NCBI RefSeq assembly: GCF_022747945.1
Contig: NZ_JALDST010000001.1
Coordinates: 1,178,001 to 1,242,000, forward strand
Direction of reading: 5' to 3'
From: Micromonospora sp. R77
GTDB lineage: Bacteria > Actinomycetota > Actinomycetes > Mycobacteriales > Micromonosporaceae
Length of the DNA: 64,000 bases
Position numbers and translations under genes: made by a program. Shown here piece by piece: positions 33,986 to 42,629 of the stretch. Under the pieces are notes generated by a model that had not been told where the DNA came from, did no database searches, and saw only the letters and a program-made list of their open reading frames with translations. Position 1 is the stretch's first letter. Each line of letters opens with the position of its first letter.

Positions 33986-34486
33986 ATGAGGCGACTCTCC
34001 CCGACCGCCCGCAAGGCCCTGCTGACCCTGCACCTGGTCACCTCGCTGGGCTGGCTCGGCGCGGACCTGGCGCTGCTCACCCTGGGGATCGCCGGGCTGC
34101 GCGGCGCCGCACCGGAGGCGGTCTATCCAACCGCCGGGCTGGTGGTCACCTGGCTCTTCGCGCCGCTGAGCGTGCTGGTCTGGCTGGTCGGCGTGGCCGG
34201 CGCGCTGCTCACCCCGTGGGGACTGCTGCGCTGGCGCTGGGTGCTGGTGAAGTTCGCCCTCACCACGGTCATGCTCGGCCTGGTCCTGCTGCTGCTCACC
34301 CCCAGGGTGCGGCGGCTCGGGGAGCTGGGGGCGGCGGCGTCGGACCACCTGCGGGCGGACCTGGTGATCGCCCCGACCGTCTCCAGCACGCTGCTGGTCG
34401 TGGCAACCGTGCTCTCCACCTACAAGCCGTGGGGGCGGCTGCGCCGGCCCGCGCCTCGGCCGGTCGCCGCCGGCCGGCGCGGCTGA
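33986..34486 (+). CDS. Small integral membrane protein (DUF2269-like)
   Basis: The 166-residue protein has four predicted membrane helices (LLTLHLVTSLGWLGADLALL, LVVTWLFAPLSVLVWLVG, the region around WVLVKFALTTVMLGLVLLLL, and a C-terminal hydrophobic segment) and a basic Pro/Arg tail. The LHLVTSLGWLG opening is typical of DUF2269-like proteins. Function is unknown. It converges on the next gene with two bases between the stop codons. Confidence 0.75.
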   Translation: MRRLSPTARKALLTLHLVTSLGWLGADLALLTLGIAGLRGAAPEAVYPTAGLVVTWLFAPLSVLVWLVGVAGALLTPWGLLRWRWVLVKFALTTVMLGLVLLLLTPRVRRLGELGAAASDHLRADLVIAPTVSSTLLVVATVLSTYKPWGRLRRPAPRPVAAGRRG

Positions 34487-34488
34487 GG

Positions 34489-34950
34489 TCAGGCGGGGCC
34501 GTCCGGACCACGGTCGAGCACCGCGCCGAGCCGGCTGGCCAGCCCGAGGTGGGCCGCCCGGGCCTGCCGGAAGGCGTAGCCGAAGAGCGGTGCCGGTGCG
34601 GTCAGCGTGATCTCGACGTCGATCCGGACCACGCCGCCCGGCTCGTCGCGCAGCCGGGTGTGGTTGCGCACCGTGGTGGCCGGTCGTTGCCGGGCCACCG
34701 TCACCACCTCGTCGTCGGTGGCGATCAGCACGTCGGCCTGGTAGGTCACCGGGAAGCGCAGCGGGCCGACCGCCAGCCGGTCGGTGATCGCGTAGCTGGC
34801 CAGCACGCCCGGACGGGGCGCCAGCCGGCGGACGCCGACGATCAGCGGGTGCAGCTCCGCCTGCCGGGACGGATCGGCGAGCAACGCCACCGCCTCCGCC
34901 CGGGAGCAGCGCGCCTGGACGGTGTAGCTGAACGTGTCCCGCCTGCCCAC
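34489..34950 (-). CDS. SRPBCC-family protein
   Basis: The 153-residue protein starts MGRRDTFSYTVQARCSRAEAVALLADP, the first strand and helix of the SRPBCC fold, and ends with the long helix RQARAAHLGLASRLGAVL. It is distinct from the SRPBCC protein at 9621. Ligand and role are unknown. A GTG start is used, without a strong ribosome binding site. Confidence 0.78.
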   Translation of the reverse strand: MGRRDTFSYTVQARCSRAEAVALLADPSRQAELHPLIVGVRRLAPRPGVLASYAITDRLAVGPLRFPVTYQADVLIATDDEVVTVARQRPATTVRNHTRLRDEPGGVVRIDVEITLTAPAPLFGYAFRQARAAHLGLASRLGAVLDRGPDGPA

Positions 34951-35048
34951 ACCGTCTCCTCACCGTGGCCGGTCCGCACGATCGTCCCGTACGCCGGGCG
35001 GGCTGGCAACGGCCGGACGGTCTCCCGCCGGACGGGTGGCGCGGGCGC

Positions 35049-35411
35049 TCAGGCGCCGGGCAGCACCTCGCGGGTGGCGAGGCCGGCGAGGTAGGGCTCC
35101 GGGGCGCCGAAGAGACCGAGCAGCCCGGTGACCCAGAGCTGCCGGTGCACGAACCGGCTGGGCTCGGTGACGACCAGCTTCACGCCGCTGACCTCAGCGG
35201 TCTGGAAGCCGGCCACCATGGCGCTGATCCCGACGGAGTCGATGAAGGTGACCAGCCGCATGTTCAGCTCGATCCGGGAGGGACGGCCCTTGGCGAGCAC
35301 CTCGGCGATCGCTTCGCGCACCTCGTACGCGGTGTCGACGTCGATCTCCCCGCGCGGGGCGATCTCGATGACACCACCCGACAGAACCGACTTCACGATC
35401 GACAGGCTCAC
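35049..35411 (-). CDS. STAS-domain anti-sigma factor antagonist
   Basis: The 120-residue single STAS domain has IEIAPRGEIDVDTAYEVREA and the phosphorylation loop VTFIDSVGISAM with the conserved serine after Asp. Such proteins bind an anti-sigma kinase when unphosphorylated and release a sigma factor. GGAGGTG seven bases before the GTG sets the start. No cognate kinase or sigma gene lies in the window. Confidence 0.9.
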   Translation of the reverse strand: MSLSIVKSVLSGGVIEIAPRGEIDVDTAYEVREAIAEVLAKGRPSRIELNMRLVTFIDSVGISAMVAGFQTAEVSGVKLVVTEPSRFVHRQLWVTGLLGLFGAPEPYLAGLATREVLPGA

Positions 35412-35742
35412 GCGAGCACCTCCACTCGCCCGTATCGGGCGCCTCATCAGTACGCGGGCCGCGACCGAGAGTATTCCTCCGACGGCCTCGGTCGCCACCC
35501 CTCGGGATGAGCAATTCGCGGACTGGGCACAACGGGCGTGCCGTATCCGGACCTTCCGGACTGCAATTTTCCCGCTGGCAGCTTTCCACTCTGCCACGAC
35601 GGACCGGGTTCGGTCGATCCGCCGGACCAGGGTAGCGGGCCGGCACCGGTCCGCCGCGCACCCGGCACGCGCGGCGCGTAAGGGTGATTGACGGCACTTC
35701 CTAGCATCGGGCGGACACCATCCGCCGTGGAGAGGAAGATCG
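35412..35742. other. Divergent intergenic region
   Basis: About 330 bases separate the STAS gene from the small lipoprotein gene. Open frames through it have no start signals or domains. It must hold both promoters, but I cannot pick out convincing -35/-10 pairs. Confidence 0.45.
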
Positions 35743-35889
35743 ATGCTCAGGAGACTGCTCGGGCTCGCCGGCGTCGGCGCGCTGCTCACCCTCGTCCTGG
35801 CGTGCGGCTTCGGTGGCGCGGGGGACGACGACGATGACGACGGCGACGACGACTTCGCCCGAAGCACCGCGGTGACCTCGGTCCGCTGA
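35743..35889 (+). CDS. Small lipoprotein with an Asp-rich tail
   Basis: A 48-codon gene begins MLRRLLGLAGVGALLTLVL and has the lipobox LVLAC, so the mature protein would be a lipid-anchored peptide of about 28 residues. It carries nine aspartates in a run of ten (DDDDDDGDDD) and ends FARSTAVTSVR. GGAGAGGAAG precedes the ATG at good spacing. A negatively charged, membrane-tethered peptide could bind cations or the wall; that is inference. It precedes the membrane-anchored helical protein by 129 bases. Confidence 0.65.
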   Translation: MLRRLLGLAGVGALLTLVLACGFGGAGDDDDDDGDDDFARSTAVTSVR

Positions 35890-36018
35890 GCCGAGCGTCA
35901 CGCAGGTTTGCGCCGGTGCCCGAGTGGGCACTGGCGCGGTGAACCGACAGTCCCGCGCCGGACGGCCACCGGAGTCCGAAGTGGCGGCCGGGCTCTGGCA
36001 CCCGAGGAGGTAGGCACG

Positions 36019-36420
36019 ATGTTCGGAACCAACCTGCTGGATCGCCGCAAGCCGGAGCGGATCGCGGACCAGGCGTGGCAGAACCTGGTCTCCGCCGTGA
36101 GCTCCGCCGGTGACAGCGTCCGGGACACCGCCCGGTCCGCCCGCCGCGGCGGTTCCGGTTTCGCCGACGACGCCACCGACCTGGTCGGCTCCGCCGCCGA
36201 CGAGGCCCGGCGCCGGGCCACCCTCGCCTTCGACGCGCTCGCCGGACGCCGTCCGGCGCTGCCGTGGACGCTGCTGATCAGCGCCGCGCTGGTCGGCGCG
36301 GCGATCGGCTGGGCCGCCGGAACGGCTGCCCGGGCCGCCGGCAGCCGGGACCGGACCACCGACGACATCGAGTTCGTGGACGTGGACCGGCCGAACTCCC
36401 CGGTCGGCCTCGACGGCTGA
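36019..36420 (+). CDS. Membrane-anchored helical protein of unknown function
   Basis: The 133-residue protein has an amphipathic, charged N-terminal part (repeated Asp/Ala/Arg heptad-like pattern, residues 10-75), one membrane segment (TLLISAALVGAAIGWAAG, about residues 84-101) and an acidic C-terminal tail (DDIEFVDVD). It resembles YtxH- or DUF883-like envelope-stress proteins only in layout. GAGGAGG sets the ATG start. A strong terminator follows. Confidence 0.75.
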   Translation: MFGTNLLDRRKPERIADQAWQNLVSAVSSAGDSVRDTARSARRGGSGFADDATDLVGSAADEARRRATLAFDALAGRRPALPWTLLISAALVGAAIGWAAGTAARAAGSRDRTTDDIEFVDVDRPNSPVGLDG

Positions 36421-36432
36421 CCCACCCGACCA

Positions 36433-36471
36433 CGAACGGCGGTGCCCCCTTCCGCGGGGCACCGCCGTTCG
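36433..36471. terminator. Bidirectional terminator between convergent genes
   Basis: A perfect 16-bp stem CGAACGGCGGTGCCCC / GGGGCACCGCCGTTCG with a 7-base loop lies between the membrane-anchored protein gene and the convergent GH74 gene. Confidence 0.8.
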
Positions 36472-36542
36472 CGTGTCACCGACCGCACCGGCGGCGGGTG
36501 GCCGCCCCGCAGCTGACGGGACGACCACCGCGTCCGCACCGG

Positions 36543-39266
36543 TCAGCGACTGGTGCAGGTCACCGCCGGTACGCCGTTGGTGCCGGTCCAGCTGCCGAGG
36601 AAGCCGACGCTGGTGCTGCCGCCGACCCCCAGGTTGCCGTTCCAGCCGAGGTCCTTCACCGACACGGTCGCCCCGCTCTGGGTGTACGAGCCGTTCCAGA
36701 GCTGGGTGATCTTCTGCCCGTTCGGGAAGGTCCAGCCGAGCGTCCAGCCGGCGATCGGGGCGGTGCCGGAGTTGCGCACCGTCACCTCGGCCTGGAACCC
36801 GCCCGACCAGGAGTTGGTCACCGCGTACGTCGCCGCGCAGCCACTGGACGGCGGCGGGGTCGTCGGCGTCGGGCTCGGCGAGGTCGGGGTCGGGCTGGGC
36901 GAGCTGGGCGTCGGGCTCGGCGAGGTGGGCGTCGGGCTCGGTGCCGTCGGGGTCGGGCTGGCCGAGGTCGGCGTCGGGCCGGGGGTGCCGCCGAGCCGGT
37001 CGGCGACCAGGATGCCCCGGCCGTTGGTGCCGAGGTAGACCCGCCCGTAGACCCGGGGGTCACCGGTCAGGGCGTCACCGGCGTTGCCGTACTGGTGCTG
37101 GTCGTCGTTGATCCGCACCCAGCTCCCGCCGGCGTTGTCGGACCGGAACACCCCACGCGTGCCGTCCACCGTGCCGATGACGAACACCGCCGGGTGGGTC
37201 TGGCCGGGTGCCGCCTTGCCGAAGCCGACGTTGCCGGCGGCACCGACCGCGGCGAGCTTGGTGAAGCTGGCGCCGCCGTCGGTCGAGCGCCACAGCCCGC
37301 CGGAGCCGGTCACCCAGAGCTCCCCCTCCTGACCGGGAACGGCCTTGAACCGGCCGGACGTCGGCAGCCCGGTGGCGGCGGTCGCGGTGAAGCTCGCCCC
37401 GCCGTTGGTGCTGGCGTAGACCTTGCCGCCGCTGAAGCCGTAGAACCGGTTCGGGTTGACCCGGTCGGCGGCGATCTGCGCGTTCGCCGGGATGCCGGTG
37501 GCGGCGGACCAGGAGGTGCCGAAGCCGACCGAGTGGACGACGGCCGCGCCGGCGTCACCCGGGGCCCAGAGGAAGCGGCTGCCGTCGGCCGCCGCGGCGA
37601 CCGCGCCGCCGTCGGTGAGGCCGGCCGGCTCGCTGCCCTGGAACCAGGTGGTGCCGCCGTCGGTGGAGAAGGCGACGTGGCTGTCCCCCGGTCGGTCGGC
37701 GTCCTTGAAGCTACCGGCGCGGACGATCACGCTCGGCTTCGTCTCCGCGTAGTCCAGGTCGTGCGGCCCCCAACCGGGGTTGGTGTACGTCCAGCCGGGC
37801 ACGGTGTCCAGGTCGTCGTGCCTGAAGCCGGAGATGTCACCGAGGGCGCTGAGCAGCGGCGCACCCGAGGGCGGGCTGATCAGGTCGAGCACGGCGGTCT
37901 CCTCCAGCCCCTTGACCATCGGGGTGATGGTGAACTGGCCGCCGGTGTCCCACTTGGTCAGGTCGGTGGTGCCGTAGACGGTCGCGCCGGTGCCGTACAT
38001 CATCCGGTTCGAGTCGAACGGGTCGATCTCGATCGACTCGTTCATCCAGCCCAGCTTCGGCGAGGTGTCCGGCGGGGCGGGGTTGGCGTTGCCGAAGGTC
38101 AGCCACGGCACCGAGGAGGCGTCCATCTTGTAGCGGAAGCTGCGGTTCGGGTAGGAGGTCCAGTCCCAGATGCGGGTCCAGGTGGCACCGCCGTCGGTGC
38201 TGCGCCAGAAGACCGCGTCCGGCCACCAGGAGACCTGGGTGCCCACCATCAGGGTGTTCGGGTGCTGCCGGTCGATGGTCAGGCCGGAGTAGCCGAAGGT
38301 GTCGTCGGTGCTGGTCGACGGGACCGGGCTGATCCGGGTCCACGCGCCGCTGGTCCGGCTGAACTTCCACACGTCGCCCTTGCCGCCGTCGTACGGGCCG
38401 CCGGTGTCGCTGGTGGCGAGGTAGAGGTAGCCGCCCACCGGGTCCACCACACCCTTGTGGGCGATGAAGCCGGTGGGGGCGCCGGGGATCGCCTGCCAGG
38501 TGGCGCCCGCGTCGGTGGAGCGGTAGACCGGGTTGGCCTTGTCCGCCACGCCGACGTAGATGGTCTTCGTGGCGGTGCCGGCCGTACCGGTGCTCTTGTC
38601 GAAGCTGACCCAGACGATGCCCTGGTTGTCGGCGCCGGTGGAGGGATAGTTGCCGACGTTGGGGAAGCTGGTCACCTTGCCCCAGGTGGCACCGTAGTCG
38701 GTGCTGCGCCACAACCCGTTGCCGCTGGGCGCACCCAGATAGAGCACGCTGTTGCGGTTCGGGTCGACCGTCAGCCGCTCGCCCATCCCCCGGCCGGGCA
38801 TGTTCCCGCCGAGGTGGAACGGCAGTTCGCTGGCCTGCCAGGTGGCGCCCTTGTCGGCCGAGCGCAGGATCGCCCCGTTGTTCGGGTCCCAGCCGTTGGT
38901 GTACATGCCGGCCGCGACGTACACCCGGTTGGTCTGGACCGGGTCGGTGGCCAGGCTGACCACGCCGTTCCAGCCCCACTTGTCGGCGCCCACCCAGTCC
39001 AGCAGCGGCGTCCACGAGCGGGTCGCCTGCTCCCACCGGTACGCGCCCCCGATGTCGGTCCGGGCGTAGATCAGGTTCTTCTCGGTGGGGTTGAAGACGA
39101 TGCCGGGGACGAAGCCGCCGCCGTCGATCCGGACGTTGCGCCAGGTGTACGGCTCGGCCGAGGCGGCGGCGGCCGACGGGACGGGTGCGGCGGCGAACTG
39201 GACGGCGACGGCGGCCGCCGTGGCTGCCAGCGCGGCTGCGACCGCGCCGGCGAGACTTCTACGCAT
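36543..39266 (-). CDS. Secreted GH74 xyloglucanase with CBM2 module
   Basis: The 907-residue protein has a signal peptide (about residues 1-36), a two-propeller GH74 catalytic region (to about 770), a Pro/Thr/Ser linker of repeated SPTPT units, and a C-terminal CBM2 cellulose-binding module (from SGCAATYAVTNSWSGGFQAE). An aspartate in ARTDIGGAYRW (near residue 71) matches a catalytic Asp. Many Asp-box turns such as RSTDYGATW and RSTDGGATW are visible. It should cleave xyloglucan or related beta-1,4-glucans outside the cell. GAGAGGAA precedes the ATG. A CebR-type box upstream suggests repression lifted by cellooligosaccharides. Confidence 0.94.
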   Translation of the reverse strand: MRRSLAGAVAAALAATAAAVAVQFAAAPVPSAAAASAEPYTWRNVRIDGGGFVPGIVFNPTEKNLIYARTDIGGAYRWEQATRSWTPLLDWVGADKWGWNGVVSLATDPVQTNRVYVAAGMYTNGWDPNNGAILRSADKGATWQASELPFHLGGNMPGRGMGERLTVDPNRNSVLYLGAPSGNGLWRSTDYGATWGKVTSFPNVGNYPSTGADNQGIVWVSFDKSTGTAGTATKTIYVGVADKANPVYRSTDAGATWQAIPGAPTGFIAHKGVVDPVGGYLYLATSDTGGPYDGGKGDVWKFSRTSGAWTRISPVPSTSTDDTFGYSGLTIDRQHPNTLMVGTQVSWWPDAVFWRSTDGGATWTRIWDWTSYPNRSFRYKMDASSVPWLTFGNANPAPPDTSPKLGWMNESIEIDPFDSNRMMYGTGATVYGTTDLTKWDTGGQFTITPMVKGLEETAVLDLISPPSGAPLLSALGDISGFRHDDLDTVPGWTYTNPGWGPHDLDYAETKPSVIVRAGSFKDADRPGDSHVAFSTDGGTTWFQGSEPAGLTDGGAVAAAADGSRFLWAPGDAGAAVVHSVGFGTSWSAATGIPANAQIAADRVNPNRFYGFSGGKVYASTNGGASFTATAATGLPTSGRFKAVPGQEGELWVTGSGGLWRSTDGGASFTKLAAVGAAGNVGFGKAAPGQTHPAVFVIGTVDGTRGVFRSDNAGGSWVRINDDQHQYGNAGDALTGDPRVYGRVYLGTNGRGILVADRLGGTPGPTPTSASPTPTAPSPTPTSPSPTPSSPSPTPTSPSPTPTTPPPSSGCAATYAVTNSWSGGFQAEVTVRNSGTAPIAGWTLGWTFPNGQKITQLWNGSYTQSGATVSVKDLGWNGNLGVGGSTSVGFLGSWTGTNGVPAVTCTSR

Positions 39267-39436
39267 GGTGGCGTTCCTCTCGGGGTTTCCCGGTGGTGGG
39301 ACGGGAACGACGCGCGGCGGTCGGCGAACGACCGTGCCCGGTGGCGACGTCGGGGTGGGAGCTGCCCAGGCTCCGGTCTCGGCGCGCTGGCTCCGGCAGC
39401 CGAGGAACCTCACCCTATTCGCTGCAACCGATTGCA

Positions 39437-39450
39437 TGGAAGCGCTCCCA
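39437..39450. promoter_or_regulatory. CebR-like operator upstream of GH74
   Basis: TGGAAGCGCTCCCA differs at one position from the 14-bp palindrome TGGGAGCGCTCCCA bound by the Streptomyces LacI-family cellobiose repressor CebR. It lies about 170 bases upstream of the GH74 start and 10 bases from the stop of the preceding gene, in a locally AT-richer stretch. Confidence 0.75.
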
Positions 39451-39460
39451 TGCACCGTCC

Positions 39461-41229
39461 TCAATCGAGGTGGTAGACCCAGCCGTCGCCCACCCGCTCC
39501 CGGCGGATCCCCAACCCTTCCACCGGCCGGTCCGCCGCGTCCCGCCACGGCGTGTCCGCCGCGTAGCCGGGCAGCAGCACCACCGTCCGCACCCCGACCG
39601 CCCGCAGGTAGGCCACCGAACCGGCGTCCGGGAAGGTCGCACTCGCCGCCCGGATCCGCTCCTGGCTCGCCGGGGTGAACGACGCCAGCCCGTTGACCAC
39701 CGGCGGGAAGCCGTCCGTCGACCAGAGCATCACGTGGAACTCGCGGGTGCCCCCGCTGGGCAGCACCAGGGCCGGACCGGCCAGCCCGCGCAGCGCCGCC
39801 GGCTCGGTCGGCACCGGCACGTGCGGGGTGGTGTTCACCCCCTCCACCAGCACCAGCAGCACCGGCAGCACCAGCGCCCAACGGGCCCAGCGCCGCCAGC
39901 CCGCCACCCCCGGCGGCAGCTCCGACCGGCGTACCGTCAACGCCCCGGCCGCCAGCAGCCCGAGCAGCAGCGTGGTCCAGAGCACCAGCCGGCCCGGGGT
40001 GCGGATCCCGTCCCAGCCGGGCACGTGCTCGACGAGCGTGACGTAGCCGGGATCGCCGTCCCCGCCCAGCGTGGTGCCCGCCGCCAGCGCCCCGCTGACC
40101 AACACGCCCACCGCCAGCGCCACCCGGTGCCGGACTCGCCACACCGAGAAGAAGAGCCCGGCCACGGCCAGCCCGAGCAGCACCATCCCGGGCAGCAGGG
40201 TCATCTCGGTGGGAAAGCCCAACCCGGCCCGCGCCGCCGCGTGCGGCCCACCCCAGAGCCAGGACTCCGCCGGCGCGGTGACGAAACCGCGTACCGGCGG
40301 GGAGAACATGGCGATCTGGGCGACCGTCCGCCGGCCCTGCGGATGCCGGGCCACCACCTCGAAGTACGGCGCGGCCATCAGCAGGGTCACCCCGGCGAAC
40401 CCGGTGGCGCCGGCCAGATCGGCCAGGAGCAGCCCGCGCGGGAACACCGGCCGGGCCCGCCGCCGCCACCACGACCGGGCGTAGCCGGCCGCCGCGCCGA
40501 GGCAGAGCAGACCCAGCGCGTACGCGAGGGCAGGCCGATGCCGAACCCGAGGGTGACCTGCCACGCGGCGACCGCCCAGCCGGCCCCCGCCCAGCCGGGA
40601 CGGACCCGGTCCGGCCGGTAGCCCCGGCGCAGCGACCAGCCGTGCCCCCGGGCCAGCATGGCCAGCGCCAGGGCGATCCCGCCCACGCTGAGCACGTGCA
40701 GGTGCCCCGCCTGGGCCAGCTTCCACGGCGCGTACGCGAACGACGCCCCGGCCACCGCCGCGCCGGCCCGCCCCGCCCCCACCTGCCGGGCCAGCGCGTA
40801 CGCCCCGACGAAGGCCAGCGCGTGCACCAGCACGTAGAGCACGTTGTAGCGGGCGACCGCCGCCACCGGCCCGGTCCCCACCATGCCGGCCGGGGCGAAC
40901 CCGAGCAGGGTGTCCGAGTAGGCGTAGGTCCAGGGCTCCGGGAAGAACGTGTTGGAGTGCCAGACCCGCCCCGGATCGGTGCTCAGCGCGTGCCCGCCCC
41001 AGGCGATCTGCCACGCCTGCAACGTCGGGTCACCGGTGTCCTGCGGCAGCGTGCCGGTGACGTCCCGCAGCGTCGGCCAGGTCAGCACGGCGGCCAGCAG
41101 CAGCGCGCCGCACACCGTCAGCGTCCACTCGTGCCCCACCGCGTGCCCGGCCACCCGGGCCGTCCCGCGCCACCACCTGCTCGACCCGCCCGGCTCTCCG
41201 GCCGCGACCCGCCGCACCACCACCCGCAT
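39461..41229 (-). CDS. Large polytopic membrane protein, GT-C/YfhO-like (one frameshift)
   Basis: The conceptual 589-residue protein has an extracytoplasmic loop after TM1 with LPQDTGDPTLQAWQIAWG, at least ten hydrophobic helices and a soluble C-terminal domain. The DxxD-like loop early in the chain recalls GT-C glycosyltransferases that use polyprenyl-linked sugars. The frame changes at about 40528: one more base in the GGG run at 40528-40530 (CCC to CCCC on the coding strand) joins GFGIGLP to LAYALGLLCLG. The repaired length is divisible by three. As read, the first frame would end about 60 codons later. Function is inferred only from layout. Confidence 0.72.
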
Positions 41230-41400
41230 CCCACGCCTCCCCGCCCCCGCCGCCCCAGATCGTCCCCCACCCCGACCCCGACGTCACCCCCGGCGGGTGA
41301 GGGCGGGTCACCCCCGCCGGCGACACGATCGGGAGCGGCGGGCGGCGGCCGGAGACCCCGCGTCCGCTGCGCGAACCCGAGTCGAGGAAGGGAGCCGGCG

Positions 41401-42078
41401 ATGGTCACCGCCACGATCACCCGTACCGACCAGGACATCCAGTCCGACGTGCTCGACGAACTGACCTGGGAGCCCCGGGTCCGGCCGAACGAGATCGGCG
41501 TGACCGTCTCCGACGGGGTGGTGACCCTGACCGGCTGGGTGGACAGCTATGCCAAGAAGTGGGCCGCCGAGCGGGCCGCGCACCGGGTGGCCCGGGTCCG
41601 CGCGGTCGCCAACGACCTCGCCGTCCGGATCGGCACCGGGGCCGCCAAGAGCGACCCGGAGATCGCCACCGCGGCGGTCCGCACCCTCGAGTGGGACGCC
41701 TTCGTGCCGGTCGAGACCCTCGACGTCACCGTGGCCGACGGCTGGGTCACCCTGCACGGCCAGGTCGAGTGGGAATACCAGCGGCGGGCCGCCGAACGCT
41801 CGGTGAGCCGGTTGACCGGGGTCCGGGGGGTCAGCAACGGCATCACCGTCCGGCCCGGGATGGCCGCCGACACCCGGGACCTCGCCGAACGGATCGTGGA
41901 CGCGCTGGCCCGCAACCAGGCGACCGAGGCCGAGGGCATCAGCATCCGGGTGCACGGCGACACGGTGGTGCTGGCGGGGCTGGTCCACTCCGTACCGGAA
42001 CGGGAGGAGATCGAGCGGGTGGTCTGGTCCGCGCCGGGCATCCGCGAGGTGCACAACCACGTCACGGTGGGGGCCTGA
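41401..42078 (+). CDS. Triple BON-domain protein
   Basis: The 225-residue cytoplasmic protein consists of three BON repeats of about 70 residues, each with a V-x-V-x-x-G-x-V-x-L-x-G core: GVTVSDGVVTLTGWV, DVTVADGWVTLHGQV and SIRVHGDTVVLAGLV. BON domains bind membranes or phospholipids, often in stress proteins. GGAAGGGAG precedes the ATG. Its TGA overlaps the ATG of the DsbA-like gene by one base, so the two are coupled. Confidence 0.88.
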   Translation: MVTATITRTDQDIQSDVLDELTWEPRVRPNEIGVTVSDGVVTLTGWVDSYAKKWAAERAAHRVARVRAVANDLAVRIGTGAAKSDPEIATAAVRTLEWDAFVPVETLDVTVADGWVTLHGQVEWEYQRRAAERSVSRLTGVRGVSNGITVRPGMAADTRDLAERIVDALARNQATEAEGISIRVHGDTVVLAGLVHSVPEREEIERVVWSAPGIREVHNHVTVGA

Positions 42079-42629
42079 TGACCACGCCACTGCAGGTCAC
42101 CACCGCGCGGTTGCGGACCCCGGTGACCGGGACGGACCACGCCCGCGGGCCGGTCGACGCGCCGGTCACCATCGTCGAGTACGGCGACTTCCAGTGCCCG
42201 TTCTGCGGCGCCGCCCACCGGAACCTGACGGAGCTGCTGCGCCAGCGCGGGGAACTGGTCCGGCTGGTCTACCGGCACTTCCCGATCGCCAACGTGCACC
42301 CGTACGCGGAGAGCGCCGCCGAGGCGACCGAGGCGGCCGGCCGGCGGGGCCGGTTCTGGGAGTTGCACGACTGGCTCTACGAGCACCAGGACCAGCTCGA
42401 CCCGGTGCACCTCTCGCTCGGCGTCGAGCAGCTCGGCCTGCCGCCGGACGAGGTCAGCGCGGAGGTCGACCAGCGGGTGCACGCCGACCGGGTGCGGCAG
42501 GACTTCGTCGGCGGCATCCGCAGCGGGGTGAACGCCTCCCCGACCCTGTTCGTCAACGACGACCGCTACGACGGCGGCTACGACCTGGCGGACCTGCTCG
42601 CCGCCGTGGACGCGGCGGCCAACCCCTGA
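42078..42629 (+). CDS. DsbA-family thioredoxin-fold protein
   Basis: The 183-residue protein has the CPFC active site in VEYGDFQCPFC and the cis-proline loop NASPTLFVN, with the helical insertion typical of DsbA/FrnE-like proteins. There is no signal peptide, so it acts in the cytoplasm or is carried out by other means. It is coupled to the BON gene. It converges with zero spacing on the LAL regulator gene, and no terminator fits between them. Confidence 0.88.
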   Translation: MTTPLQVTTARLRTPVTGTDHARGPVDAPVTIVEYGDFQCPFCGAAHRNLTELLRQRGELVRLVYRHFPIANVHPYAESAAEATEAAGRRGRFWELHDWLYEHQDQLDPVHLSLGVEQLGLPPDEVSAEVDQRVHADRVRQDFVGGIRSGVNASPTLFVNDDRYDGGYDLADLLAAVDAAANP

